A DNA stretch of 64,000 nt from Piezodorus guildinii (lineage: Eukaryota; Arthropoda; Insecta; Hemiptera; Pentatomidae): the NCBI GenBank assembly GCA_023052935.1, contig CM041297.1, positions 6,128,280 to 6,192,279 of the forward strand, read 5' to 3'. The notes under the pieces were generated by a model, which did no database searches, was not told where the DNA came from, and saw only the letters and a program-made list of their open reading frames with translations. Of this stretch, positions 41,468-53,277 are shown one piece after another; the first letter of the stretch is position 1, and each line of letters opens with the position of its first letter. A program made the position numbers and the translations under genes.

Positions 41468-42060
41468 AATTATTGTTTCATTTAATTATAAAACATCATC
41501 ACCCATCTTGAAGTATGCCATCGTAATCTGACTGTGACTGTAGACTGTATGAGTTGGTGGTATACATAGCACACTTTTTTTTTTTTTTTTATAGACCTAC
41601 CATTTGTATTGTAGATTCGGAGATTCGGACATTTATGAATATGCTTTATTACTGTTTCAAATATTGATCTATCTGTGAAAGAATTATTAATTATTTATCG
41701 TTCAATTTTTTTATTTATCGTTGACTTTTGCCTGTGTCGATGCGGAAGACTCTAAATTTCTCTTCATCTTGAATTTCGGTATTAAAATTCGAATTATTCT
41801 CTATTAGAAGATTGATCCGTCTATGAAAAATCAAAATGGATGATTGTTTTTGTTATATCTATACCGCCGTTTTTGTTTTTATAGGACTCTTAATTTCTGT
41901 TCTCTTCAACCGTTATTGTTAATTTGTTTGTTGATGTAGAAATTTGTTGATTGGAACTATTAATAAATTAATTGGAATAAATAATTATCCTACTTATCCC
42001 TATATCGTTTAAACCTAATTTTATTATTTATTTTTTCCTTTAAATCGAAATTTGCAAATA
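41468..42060. other. No feature recognised
   Basis: AT-rich. Poly-T at about 41576-41591. Confidence 0.35.
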
Positions 42061-42119
42061 TAACAGAATTTTTACTCAAAGATGGGATCTTCCCCGTTTA
42101 TTTCTTATATATTAAACTT

Positions 42120-42917
42120 ACAGATGAACAGTTCATGAAAGATGTAAAATTGGAAATTTATAACATATTAAAAGAAAACTTTTATCCTAAAATACTTATT
42201 AACAAATTATGGTACAATTATAAAAAAGAAGAAACAAAAACAACAAAAAATAATAAAAAAAATTATATTTCATCATTATATATCAAAAAGAAAATTTTAA
42301 AAACATAGAAACAGATCTAAACAAAAACAAATATTTATAACTCAATTTTTCAAAGATGATGAGATGATAGATAACTCAGAAATAAAAACTAATAAACAAC
42401 ATCTCAACAACAGTTACCAGAAATACCACAAACTAACATATATCCCAAAAATAACAGAAACAATAAAAAGTATTTTTTTAAAAATATGATCACCCAAACA
42501 TATCATTTGGTCTATACAATAGTAACAAATTAGAAAAATATTTAAGTAAAATGAAAGATGAATAGAAAAAATGGATAAGCAAAATGCAATATACAAAATA
42601 GACTGTAAAAATTGTGAAAGCATATATATAGGAGAAACATCTAAGAAATTAAAAACAAGAATATCCCAACATATATCCAATTGTAAAAATATAAAAAACA
42701 CCAATAAAACAGCATTATCATCCCATAGTATAACAAAACAACATTAATTTAATTTTGAAAACACAGTAATTTTAGACACATCTCAAAATAATAGAAATAG
42801 AAAACTACTAGAAGCGATCCACATTACCAAAATTAATAGCAGGACAATAAATTATAAAACAGATACAAAAAACCTAGGAACACATTACACAGACATCATA
42901 AATAAGGTAAAATTTTA
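42120..42917 (+). pseudogene. Penelope-like element relic: end of RT linker and GIY-YIG endonuclease
   Basis: The linker reads LEIYNILKENFYPKILINKL. After several stops comes NAIYKIDCKNCESIYIGETS, then KKLKTRISQHIS, TALSSHSITK and FENTVILDTSQNNRNRKLLE. Order and spacing fit the GIY-YIG domain at the C-terminus of Penelope-like retroelements, with YKI-D-C-NC-YIGET as the GIY-YIG core. Very A-rich codons and many stops show long decay. A degenerate hammerhead-type end follows about 330 bp downstream. Confidence 0.72.
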
Positions 42918-43239
42918 AATAAATATAACAATAGCCCAAGAACCATAATTAGGACATATAATTAATAGAAATAAAAATTAATAAAAAACTCAAGGATTAC
43001 GTACATATGAATACTGGAAAGGCACAAAGTTTAAAATAAAAAAATAATAGAAACAGTAAGCCAATGGACACCCATAAGGTCAAATAGCAGTGTGCTATGA
43101 AATAAATGATGGGTTATATATGAAAGGGCATTTATATAATGAAAAAAAATAAGGTAATTAATATTAGTGAGGGGGGGACAAATATTTAAATAATGTAATT
43201 TTATTCACTAATGAAAGTTTTGAAAAAAAATTGTTTCAT

Positions 43240-43285
43240 ACTTGAAAATGGAGAAACAGCCACGAAACGTTGACGGATATGAGGG
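43240..43285 (+). other. Degenerate hammerhead-type end downstream of the Penelope relic
   Basis: CTTGAAAATGG, GCCA, then CGAAACGTTGACGG. GAAACGTTG is kept, but the CTGATGA box has decayed to CTTGAAA. This links repeat family C to Penelope-like elements. Confidence 0.45.
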
Positions 43286-43589
43286 CTTATGAAATAAAGT
43301 GATTGAGTGACAAATGGAAGTCAATGTGTGCTCTTTCAAGTGTTTTTATTAATAAAAACTTCCAAAAAAATTAAAAAAGAAAAGAAAATTCTTATATATA
43401 ATTTAATGAAAAATGAAGATATTTAAAAATACAGTTTGAAAAAATGAACCGACCTCTGCGCATGCGCCAATCAAAAGCATGTTGGTAACGTTACCATGGC
43501 TACGAAATCGAAGCTTTTATCCCTGAAAAAAAATCGTATAACACGCCTAAAGAAGATTTCACTTCGAAAATCGCCAGATTCCTGTAAAT

Positions 43590-43870
43590 ATTTTTAATCT
43601 AGTATGACCCATTTCGATCTATTACATTTTTCCATTTTTCAGGTAATTTTTTTTAATTCCGTCATCGTCAATCAGGAACAGCATGTTGCAAGTCTAAATT
43701 TCCGGTTCTCAACCGAGCAAACAACTCACGGACGGTGCTTCCTACTAAGGTATCATCGCCATACACATTGCAAACTGTTTTATACATCTGTGCAGCGGAT
43801 ATTCCTTTTCCGGAATAAAAAATCTAAGAGTTTATTTTAAAAATCTCTACGAACTTTTCGGACAACCCAA
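43590..43870 (-). pseudogene. Short mariner derivative M5 (helix-turn-helix joined to C-terminus)
   Basis: The right end CGGACAACCCAA meets TA (43871-43872). The minus strand encodes TVCNVYGDDTLVGSTVRELF, then AVPD and LPEKWKNVIDRNGSY before a stop, so the N-terminal helix-turn-helix is fused near the C-terminal end and the catalytic core is gone. Left boundary not identified. Same family as 48 kb and 28.8 kb. Confidence 0.75.
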
Positions 43871-43949
43871 TAATTCAACACTTTTACTTTGTATTTATAT
43901 TATATACAGTTGTAAAATTCAATAAAATATAAATAAAAAAAACTTTATG

Positions 43950-44011
43950 TAATAGTTTTTAAATGGATTTTACGTGCCGAGGTTTGTGAAAGTCGTGTTG
44001 CTCGCCCCAGA
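43950..44011 (-). mobile_element. Family E fragment (TCTGG end)
   Basis: GTGAAAGTCGTGTTGCTCGC, CCCAGATTTTT. Confidence 0.6.
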
Positions 44012-44820
44012 TTTTTGTTTTTTGGAACGATAAGCATAGCTTAGCTATACTTTACGTTATACGGTAACTTCCTCACTGAACCCCCACGAAAAAATTTTCC
44101 TTCAAGAGGAAAGCTATGAACTATTATAGGTTGCACAAGACGTCATAACGCAATGGCAGAAACTAAAATACGCGACACCGATAATCCTCACAAGGACAGC
44201 ATAACTGAGTCCTTTCCTCATGGCTTCGCACCAAAACCAGTTGACAATATTTCACTTTTTTTAAATATCGCTAAATAATGGAGGTCCTTATTAGGTATGG
44301 TCATTCTTTTTTCAGAAATAACTTCCTTAAAACGCGCAAGGTTTGCGAATTTTCGAAACTTTGACAGCAGTTGTAGTACTTTTTATATATTTTTTTTTTA
44401 GACAATTCATGAAAGCTAAGTTCAACCTCGACAAATCCCTGAAGTTAGGATTTGCCTAAATATTATTATTCTTACGCCATTACTTGGAGCTCATGATACC
44501 CAATAGGTACAAACTTAAAAAAAGTTTACAACAAACGACAAAAAGATCCGGTGGATCCGGTATTGATCCGATCTATTCTTTTGATTAATATTGGGTTTAG
44601 ATAGATATATAACTGTTTTTTATTTCTTTAAGCATATTAAAACAACAAAACAAATATAATAACTATAAAAAACATTTGTAGAACTATGGTCTTTTAGACC
44701 GTCAGTCCGGAGCCGATCTGAAAAGTTTTACAAATTATATAATATTCAAAAACAGGTCACTCATTGATTCTATTCAACTTCTAACTGTATTAACTTATAA
44801 ATAAAACAACAGTAAAAAAA
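44012..44820. other. Unassigned
   Basis: May include the 3' UTR of the LINE relic at 44.8-46.5 kb. No motif seen. Confidence 0.3.
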
Positions 44821-44831
44821 TATAACAATAA

Positions 44832-46460
44832 TCAATTAATATCACATATTAGAAAGTATTTTTTTAAATTATAATTAAATTCTTTAATAAGCCAATATCT
44901 ATAAGGCCATGCTATTTTACAAAAATTGTATACAGACAACCAGTTATCAACATTGAGACATTTTATTACATCATCAACTTTTAGAGAATTCTTTCCGAAA
45001 CATTTTTTTCTAATTTCAGACAGAATTGGACATGCAGCTAGGAAATGAAATGTATTTTCTGTTTCTTTTTTATTGCACAAGGAACTGTTGGGGCCAGCGG
45101 GTCGTCCTAAGGATTTCCTTTCGCTGTGCCTGGTAGTTAAGCTGATTCACAGATTAGTATTTTGATATTAATTTATGTATAGCCGAATAGGTAAGTTGAT
45201 GATCGCAGAAATAAATAAATGAGTAATTTCTAAAATGCTTTATAGGTAAATGTGGTACAAGGTATAAGGTAAAGATGAAAAAACAAGGTAAAAGGTATAA
45301 TGGTTAGGTAATAACAAATAGCTAATAATCACTTTTTAATGCACTCTGTTTCAACTGTTATTAAAAAACATATGTTTTCTTTTTGATAGAAATAATCAGG
45401 GACACTTGATAAGAAATATAAATAGTTATTAAAGAAAGTTTCTGAGGAATTTAAATACATAATAAAAATGAGGACAAATGAAATAAGTGGCCTAAACAGA
45501 ACATATCACACTATTATTCGAATAAAATCTGTTATAGTTGAGATAAAGAAGTTCACATCTAACTTTGAATATCCATTTAACCCCATTAAAGCTGGATAGG
45601 CAAAATTTAGGACTCCCACTGTAGCATCGTCCGATTAGCCTTAGTTGCATAAAAGTGACGTTAAACGAATAAACAAACAAACCCCATTAAAGTTTATTTT
45701 ATTATTATCAAGATAATGTGTTCCATAGTCATAATTTAAGCTTTTATACAGATAAATTTATTCCGAAACTGAAGCCTTTTGTGCATATTTTAATTTGTAA
45801 ATTTCTGTTAACAATACTCTAAATTCCTGTAGGATTAAATCCCATTTATTTTGATTGTCAAGTTTAATGTCTATGTCAATATTATGTTTTTCAGCTATTT
45901 CTCTTAAATACTTTATCCAGTATATCTTTTGTTTAACAATTTCATTATTTAATAAATATGGTAGCCTATTTTTTGTCAGGTTTTTAACTTTTATAACAAA
46001 ATTATGCTGTATTTTCAAGGTTTCTATAAACATTGGTACTATTTTGGTTTCTAAATGTATTAAGTAGGAAGGGATGGCTTGCGGCAAGCTAAATAATTTC
46101 TTAATGAAGTAATACAGAAGTTTTTCACTTTCAATATATTCTTTGCTTCCCCATGCTTCGGCACCATATCCTATGAATGATTTAAAAACAGCATTGAATA
46201 CTTGAATTTTAGATTTATAGGGTATACTATTGTTTAGTAGTAAATTTTTGCATATGGAGTTTATTGCTATTTTAGCTTTTGATAGCTTCTGCTGCAAATG
46301 TTTTTTCAATGATAGTGTAGGTGTAAGAACAACACCCAAATATTTATATTCGTTTACTACCTCTATTGCTTGTCTCTTGAAAAACCATTTTTCGTTTCGG
46401 CCTCGTTTACCCCCACCATTTCTGAAAATTACTATTTTTATATTGGGTTGTAAAATAGGT
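44832..46460 (-). pseudogene. Old LINE ORF2: RT thumb to CCHC tail
   Basis: Minus strand from 46460: KIVIFRNGGGKRGRNEKW and EYKYLGVVLTPTLSLKKHLQ, then ICKNLLLNNSIPYKSKIQVF and IGYGAEAWGSKEY. A long open stretch runs to 45758. The C-terminal CCHC-like motif comes at 45080-44990 (CNKKETENTFHFLAACP). The middle (45080-45758) carries stops and a SINE tail. The RT catalytic core lies upstream and is absent. Clade not resolved. Confidence 0.72.
45592..45679 (+). mobile_element. SINE-1 copy e, 88-bp tail insertion with TSD
   Basis: Perfect 13-bp TSD AACCCCATTAAAG (45579-45591, 45680-45692). Begins CTGGATAGGCAAAATTTAGG, within three bases of the start of copy d, and ends in an (AAAC)n-like tail. Inserted in the LINE relic. 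Confidence 0.93.
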
Positions 46461-46570
46461 TAGTACCGTTTTGGGAAATATTTTAAATCAATTATTTATT
46501 TATTTATATTACAAATGACCCTCAAGACTTGATGACAAATCCTATCTGGTCAGTGTACAATTTAAAAAAA

Positions 46571-47460
46571 TCTGGTGCGGGCAACACACGACTTTCACGT
46601 ACCTCTAATTTTAAAATCAATGAAAGAATTTTCAAAAACAGTTAGAGATAAAAATACGAGAAACTATTAAGAAATTAATTAAATTGAATTTCTATAGAAA
46701 CATGTATTTTATTAAAAAATCTATTATATTATTATCTAAAATAATCAGTTAGTTCTATGTTAATTTCATCACTCTCTATTAACTTTTAAAAGCTTGAGTA
46801 TATGATAATATTTTTTCTAAAATCTTTAGCTTTTCAACGGTATATCATACATGTATATTACTGCTCTTATGTTCTAAAACGAAAAATTGCATTAAAAAAA
46901 TATTTTTTCTGTTGTCTCCTTTAGTTGGGTATCGAATTTATTAAGTTTGTATATTTACCTGTTTTATTATCTTGTTGACGCTGATGAAAAACAGGTAAAT
47001 ATACAAACTGAATAAATTCGATACCCAATGCAAGAAAATTCCTATCAAAAGGAAGAAAATTTAAAATATCGGCCATGTCAGACCATTTTAATCAGAATAA
47101 AACCTACATGATATTAAAGCCCATTAAATTTTACATCGATATAGCGAGTTTTATCAAAATCGTCGGAACCGTTTTAGAGAAAATCGAAAAAAAGGTGCAA
47201 AATGCATGGTATAAAGTGCCTCTTCTGGTAAGTTCATTTTGATGAAAAAAGTTTTTTCACGTCTCGGGAGTATAGTTGTCTTAAATATGAAATTTCAGCT
47301 CCGCCCGGGAGTTACCACACACACACACAGACACATACACAGACCTTTTTGCGGGACTTGGTTAATTGGACTCAGGGGACGTGTATTACCGTTGAAAACT
47401 GGAATTCGAAAATTTTCACGATCGCAATACTTCCCCTTACTATATATAGTAAGTGAAAGT
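46571..47460 (+). mobile_element. Family E copy 13, full length, with an internal fold-back
   Basis: Both ends intact, with the clearest terminal palindrome (CTTACTATATATAGTAAG inside ACTTCC...AGTGAAAGT). Contains an inverted duplication at 46925-47028. Confidence 0.92.
46925..47028. repeat. Inverted duplication, arms about 41 bp, loop about 20 bp
   Basis: TTGGGTATCGAATTTATTAA ... and its reverse complement TTCGATACCCAA. Other E copies have this segment once, so it arose in this copy. Confidence 0.88.
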
Positions 47461-47539
47461 AAAAGATGTATGTACAAGTACAGAGTTATTGAAAGCATTG
47501 ATTAAAACTAAAGTTTACAATTTGAATTTTTTTAAAGAA

Positions 47540-47985
47540 CAGTTCAATCTTTTTGATATTCACTTTGTTCAAGTTGTTTAAAAATTCAGCCTCTTCCTCT
47601 TTCGTAAAGTCGAGTTCTCTCTTGTATTTTTTGCACCTGAAAACTAAGTGTCGCGGGTCTTATGGCTCTCCGCAGACTTCACATTTTCCGTTGTTTTTTT
47701 ATTTTCATATGAGCAAGATGTTTGTTAGTGCACCCGTGGTTAGTCCTCAGTCTTGATGCCGAGCAAACCATGGAACAAGGCTCACGTTGGGCTGAACCTT
47801 ATAGAAGTCTCTCCCTTTTGATTGTGACTCCCAGTCATATCTATTTTGCCATTCTTTTATTTCTTCTTTCCTTAAGTGTCTTAGGAGATCCATCATGGGT
47901 ACTTTGGCGTTCTCTTTCAATGGTTGCGTTGTCCCAGCAGCTCTCTATCAATTATACATGATCCATCACATTGACATCTTTTAGG
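47540..47985 (-). pseudogene. LINE ORF2 C-terminus with CCHC motif
   Basis: One continuous frame on the minus strand with three or four stops: VPMMDLLRHLRKEEIKEWQN, YDWESQSKGRDFYKVQPNVS, LVPWFARH, then NGKCEVCGEP, a stop, DPRHLVFRCKKYKREL. CEVC...HLVFRC is the CCHC tail after RNase H in LINE ORF2. Only this end remains. The 5' edge meets a mariner relic. Confidence 0.75.
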
Positions 47986-50692
47986 TAATTAATAGAATCT
48001 GGTCATCATCAACAGTTGAAGGACGACCCGAGCGCTTTGCATCTTCCAAGTCGAAATTTCCGCTTCTGAACCGAATAAACAACTCACGGACAGTACTTTC
48101 TCCTAAGGCATCATCACCATACACCACACACCATACACCATACACCATACACCACACACCATACACCATACAACATACACCATACACCACACACCATACA
48201 CCACACACCATACACCACACACCATACACCATACACCATACACCACACACCATACACCACACACCATACACCACACACCATACACCACACACCATACACC
48301 ACACACCATACACCATACACCATACACCACACACCATACACCACACACCATACACCACACACCATACACCACACACCATACACCACACACCATACACCAC
48401 ACACCATACACCACACACCATACACCACACACCACACACCATACACCACACACCACACACCATACACCACACACCATACACCACACACCACAAACCACAC
48501 ACCATACACCACACACCACACACCCATACACCACACACCACACACCATACACCACACACCATACACCACACACACCACAAACCACACACCACAAACCACA
48601 CACCATACACCATACAACATACACCATACACCATACACCACACACCATACACACACACAAAACCACACCATACACCACACACCATACACCATACACCACA
48701 CACCACACACCATACACCAACACCCACCATACACCACACACCATAACCACCACACCACCACACACCATACACCATACAACACCACCACACACACCATACC
48801 CACACCACACACCATACACCATACACCACACACCATACACCACACACCATACACCATACACCACACACCATACACCATACACCACACACCCATACACCAT
48901 ACAACATACACCCCATACACCATACACCACACACCATAACACCCACACCAACACACCATACACCACACACCATACACCACACACCATACACCATACACCA
49001 CACACCGTACACCACACACCACACACCAACACCATACAACCACACACCACACACCACTACACCATACAACATACACCATACACCAACACCACACACACAC
49101 CCACACACCCAACACCACCACACCATACACCATACACCCATACACCACACACCATACACCTACAACCATACACCATACACCACACACACCCACACACCAT
49201 ACACCACACACCACACACCACCACACCATACACCACACACCATACACCACACACCACACACCACACCACACCAACCAACACCATACACCATACACCACAC
49301 ACCATACACCAACACCACACCATACACCACACACCATACACCACACACCATACACCACACACCACACACCATACACCACACACCACACACCACACACCAA
49401 CACACCATACACCACACACCATACACCACACACCACACACCACACACCAACACCATACACCATACACCACACACCATACACCACACACCACACACCATAC
49501 ACCACACACCATACACCACAACCACACACCAACACCATACACCATACACCATACACCAACACCATACACCACACACCATACACCATACACCATACACCAC
49601 ACCCACACCAACACCACACCACACATACACCACACAACCATCACACACCACACACATACACCACACACCATACACCACACACACCACACACCATACACCA
49701 CACACCACACACCATACACCACACACCACACACACACACCATACACCACACACCATCACAACACATACACACCATACACCACACACCATACACCACACCC
49801 CAAACCAACACCACACCACCATACACCACACACCACACACCAACACACAACACAACACACCATACACCACACCAACACCATACACCACACCACACACCAA
49901 ACACCAACACCACACCACCACACACCATACACCACACACCACACACCATACACCACACACCATACACCACACACCACCACAACACCACACACCATACACC
50001 ATACAACCATACACCATCACAACACCACACACCACACACCATACACCATACACCACACACCATACACCACACACCACACACACACCATACACCCACACAC
50101 CACACACCACACACCATACACCACCACACACATACACCACACACCATACACCATACACCACACACCATACAACCACACACCATACACCACACACCATACA
50201 CCACACACCATACACACACCACACACCATACCCCACACACACCATACACCACACAACACCACTACACCACACACCATACACCACCACCATACACCACAAC
50301 ACCATACCACCACACACCACACACCATACACACCACACAACCAACACCATACACCACACACCATACACCACACACCACACAACCACACACCATACACCAT
50401 ACAACATACACCATACACCACACACCACACACCATACACCATACACCACACACCATACACCACACACCACACTACACACCATACACCACACACCACACAC
50501 CATACACCACACACCACACACCATACAACATACACCATACACCATACACCATACACCACACACCATACACCACACACCATACACCATACACCATACAATA
50601 TACACCATACACACTGCAAATTTTGTTAACCACCTGTGCAGCGGATTTTCCTTTTCGCCATTAAATAACGAAAATGATTTTTTTTCTTCCAT
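47986..50692 (-). pseudogene. Mariner transposase N-terminus split by a 2.5-kb heptamer array
   Basis: The minus strand starts at ATG 50690-50692 with MEEKKSFSLFNGEKENPLHR, WLTKFAVC. It then enters the GT-rich array and resumes at 48110 with GDDALGESTVRELFIRFRSG, NFDLEDAKRSGRPSTVDDD. The related copy M5 reads CNVYGDDTLVGSTVRELF without interruption. So the array sits between the codons for C-(N/S)-V and Y-G-D-D of the helix-turn-helix domain. The rest of the transposase is missing, replaced by LINE sequence. Confidence 0.85.
48111..50613. repeat. Heptamer tandem array (ACACCAT/ACACCAC)n, about 2.5 kb
   Basis: Roughly 350 units of ACACCA(T/C), with sporadic ACACCAA and 1-nt slips. The minus strand has no stop codon in any frame of the repeat, which produces several long spurious open frames (VYGVWCMVCGVWC-type). 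The seed is the mariner CACCATACACA codons. Confidence 0.95.
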
Positions 50693-50798
50693 TTCCAGTG
50701 AGATACTTATAACATAATAATATAATATATAATAACATAAATTAAGATAAGTAATCTGAGAAACTGACAAAAAAAAACACTTTAACTAATCCTTTTTT
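50614..50798. other. Mariner 5' remnant and AT-rich spacer
   Basis: No mariner TIR was found to the right of the ATG. Confidence 0.4.
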
Positions 50799-50942
50799 AC
50801 TTTCACTTACCTATATATAGTGAGGGAAAGTATTGCGATCGTGAAATTTTCGAATTCCAGTTTTTAACTTAAATACACGTTTTAGGGTCGCCTGAGTCCA
50901 AATGACCAAGTCCCGCAAAAAAGTCTGTGTGTGTGTGTTTGA
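50799..50942 (-). mobile_element. Family E copy 14 (hairpin end)
   Basis: ACTTTCACTTACCTATATAT through CAAGTCCCGCAAAA and (TG)n, then stops. Confidence 0.8.
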
Positions 50943-51210
50943 CCCACCTGTGGATTATACTGGTCTGTTCCGTGGGGCGTGTTTGTAGGAATTATTTAAT
51001 AAGGGTTTATTTAAAAAATATTATCAACATTCAACATCCTCCCTCAAATGACTCTTATCGGTTAATTTAACGTGATAACTCATCAATAACGAAAAATTAT
51101 ATGACCCCCCAGTTACACCAAGGATTTCTTTGTAGGATTAGTTTCACCAATCCTTCTAGTCTTTAGATATTGCAAAGAATTTTTGCGTTTTGGATGATAC
51201 ATAATTTTTT
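50943..51210 (-). mobile_element. Possible Ty1/copia-type fragment: polypurine tract and LTR start
   Basis: Minus strand: GAGGGAGGA followed by TGTTGAATGTTGATAATATT, like a copia polypurine tract and LTR start (TGTTG). The LTR is cut off at about 50943 by the E fragment. The upstream coding part is not convincing. Confidence 0.35.
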
Positions 51211-51572
51211 TCAAAAATAACACTCCGTATCAAAAGTTTTACAATCTATAATTTCAAGAATTTCCCAAATGATATAAAATACATCTATTAGTAGATTATA
51301 ACAACTCCGAGCCATAATTAGATTTCTTGTATTGTTTTTTCTGTATTCCTGGACTTCAAACGTAAAATCTAGGGAAGTTTTAGATTTTAGGAAATAAATT
51401 TGATTTTTGACCGCTGTGCGCTCGCCAATCGTGTTAAAAAAGTAATTAATTTTCATAATTTTTCTTATGATTTTTTTAAAATATTTTTTTCCGTAATCTG
51501 GGACCCTAAAGGTTCAGAATTTTATCCACCTAAATCATATGACCGATTCCGTCCACTGTGCGGCGTGAACGT
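51211..51572. other. No feature recognised
   Basis: AT-rich, unassigned. Confidence 0.35.
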
Positions 51573-51746
51573 GTTAAATATGAAATTTCAGTTTCGTACA
51601 GCTTTCCGTTTCCTTGCTGGACTAGGTTATTTAGACTCAGGGAACCCTAAAACGTGTATATTTCTGTTTAAAACTGAAATTCTAAAATTTTTACGATCGC
51701 AATACTTTCCCTTACTATATGTTCCATATATAGCTAAGTGAAAGTA
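51573..51746 (+). mobile_element. Family E copy 15 (hairpin-end fragment)
   Basis: AAATATGAAATTTCAGTTTC to AGCTAAGTGAAAGTA. Followed within 10 bp by the start of copy 16: a head-to-tail tandem. Confidence 0.85.
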
Positions 51747-51754
51747 AAAAAAAT

Positions 51755-52616
51755 TTGGTGCGGGCAACACACGACTTTCACTTACCTCTACTTTTAGAAT
51801 CGATTAAAGAATTTTCAAATTCAGTTAAAGATAAAAATGTTTGAATCCATTAAAGAATTAATTAAATGGAATTTCTATAAAAACATGTGTTTTATTAAAA
51901 AATCTATTATATTATTATCTAAAATAATCACTTAGTTTTATCAAATATTATCATATTTTTATCAAATTATGAAATAATATTTTTTCTAAAATGTTTAGCT
52001 TTCCAACGGTATATTATACATGTACATTTCTGTTCTTATGTTCAAAAACGAAAAATTGCATTAAAAAGATATTGTTTATGTTTTCTCCTTTCGTTGGGTA
52101 TCGAATTCATTCAATTTATATATTTAACTGTTTTTCATCTGTGGTAATAAGATAATATAGTTATTTTTATAGAATCGACAAAATTAATGGTACATTAAGG
52201 GAAGAATGTTTAAAATATCGGCATTTAAGCCCTGTCAGCCCATTTTAATAAGAATGAAACCTACATGATATTAAAGTCCATTAAATTTTACATAGATATA
52301 GCGAGTTTAATCAAAATCGTCGGAAATGTTTTTGAGAAAATCATAAAAAGGTGTATAATGCATGGTATAAAGTGTCTCTTCAGGTAAGCCCATTTTGATT
52401 ACAAAAGTTTTGTAAAGTCTTGGGCCTGTATTGGTCTTAAATATGAAATTTCAGTTTCATAGGACTTTACAATCCTTTTCCGCCCGGGAGTTACCACACA
52501 CACACAGACCTTTTTGCGGGACTTGGTTAATTTGACTTAGGGGACGTGTATTTCCGTTGAAAACTGGAATTCGAAAATTTTCACGATCGCTTTCCATATA
52601 TAGCTAAGTGAAAGTA
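51755..52616 (+). mobile_element. Family E copy 16
   Basis: TTTGGTGCGGGCAACACACG (TC mutated to TT) to CCATATATAGCTAAGTGAAAGT. Shares the variant hairpin TCCATATATAGCTAAG with copy 15. Confidence 0.88.
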
Positions 52617-53171
52617 CAACGTGAGTAAATATTTTATCCTTTCAAAACCGTAATCCTGCATTTTTTTTAGTAAAATACACAAAATAATAATTCTCAGCCA
52701 CGGAAAACATTATCCCAAGAGAACATACGAGTTAGCCGTATCATATTTTCGCTAATGAAATGGTATCGCTCTGAATTCACGAGAGATCCAACGCAACACG
52801 CGACCCTCGCGTGAGCCTCGACCCGACTCGGGGTTAATCAAAGGGGTATTTAAAATTATTAACTCTAAAAATAACTAATAAAAGAGTCTGTCGTTATTTT
52901 TCATCGAGAAAAATATTTAGTCCTTGTCCACTTTGTCCTAAAATTTTCTTTTTCCTCGAGTTGGAACTTGCCAGACCCGCTCAACCAGTTTGACACCTAG
53001 GCAAGACACAGCTGTACCTTCTACAGCCCAGGTCCTACCTCCGGTCTGGTATTCGATCCCCGGGATCGTCAACTTTTTAACTTTCCTTATAAAACTCATT
53101 CATTGTTCTAAACTTGAATTAATGAACATCTTTTACGCGCATTTCATGACTTTCATTTACCATATTAAAAA
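52617..53171. other. Unassigned; B-box-like ATTCGATCCCCGGG at about 53050
   Basis: Could be the head of another tRNA-type SINE, but no A box at the right spacing was confirmed. Confidence 0.3.
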
Positions 53172-53230
53172 TCTGGTGCGTGCATACTTTCATTTACCTC
53201 GTATCTTAAAATCAATACAAGAACTATGTA
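53172..53230 (+). mobile_element. Family E fragment (TCTGG end)
   Basis: TCTGGTGCGTGCATACTTTC, ATTTACCTC. Confidence 0.6.
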
Positions 53231-53277
53231 ATAAACAAGGTGGGAATTCTAAATGTGTGACCGATTTTGATTATTTT

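Noticed and set aside
42414..42704. Minus-strand 96-codon hydrophobic open frame
   Set aside because: Antisense of the A-rich Penelope relic, which produces Phe/Ile/Leu-rich translations by composition.
48111..50613. Heptamer array as a telomeric repeat
   Set aside because: The unit is not TTAGG-like and is embedded in mariner sequence at both ends.
47981..50770. Several very long minus-strand open frames (200-536 codons) with VYGVWCMVCGVWC-type repeats
   Set aside because: They are products of the stop-free GT-rich heptamer repeat in all three frames. Only the short mariner segments at each end are real coding remnants.
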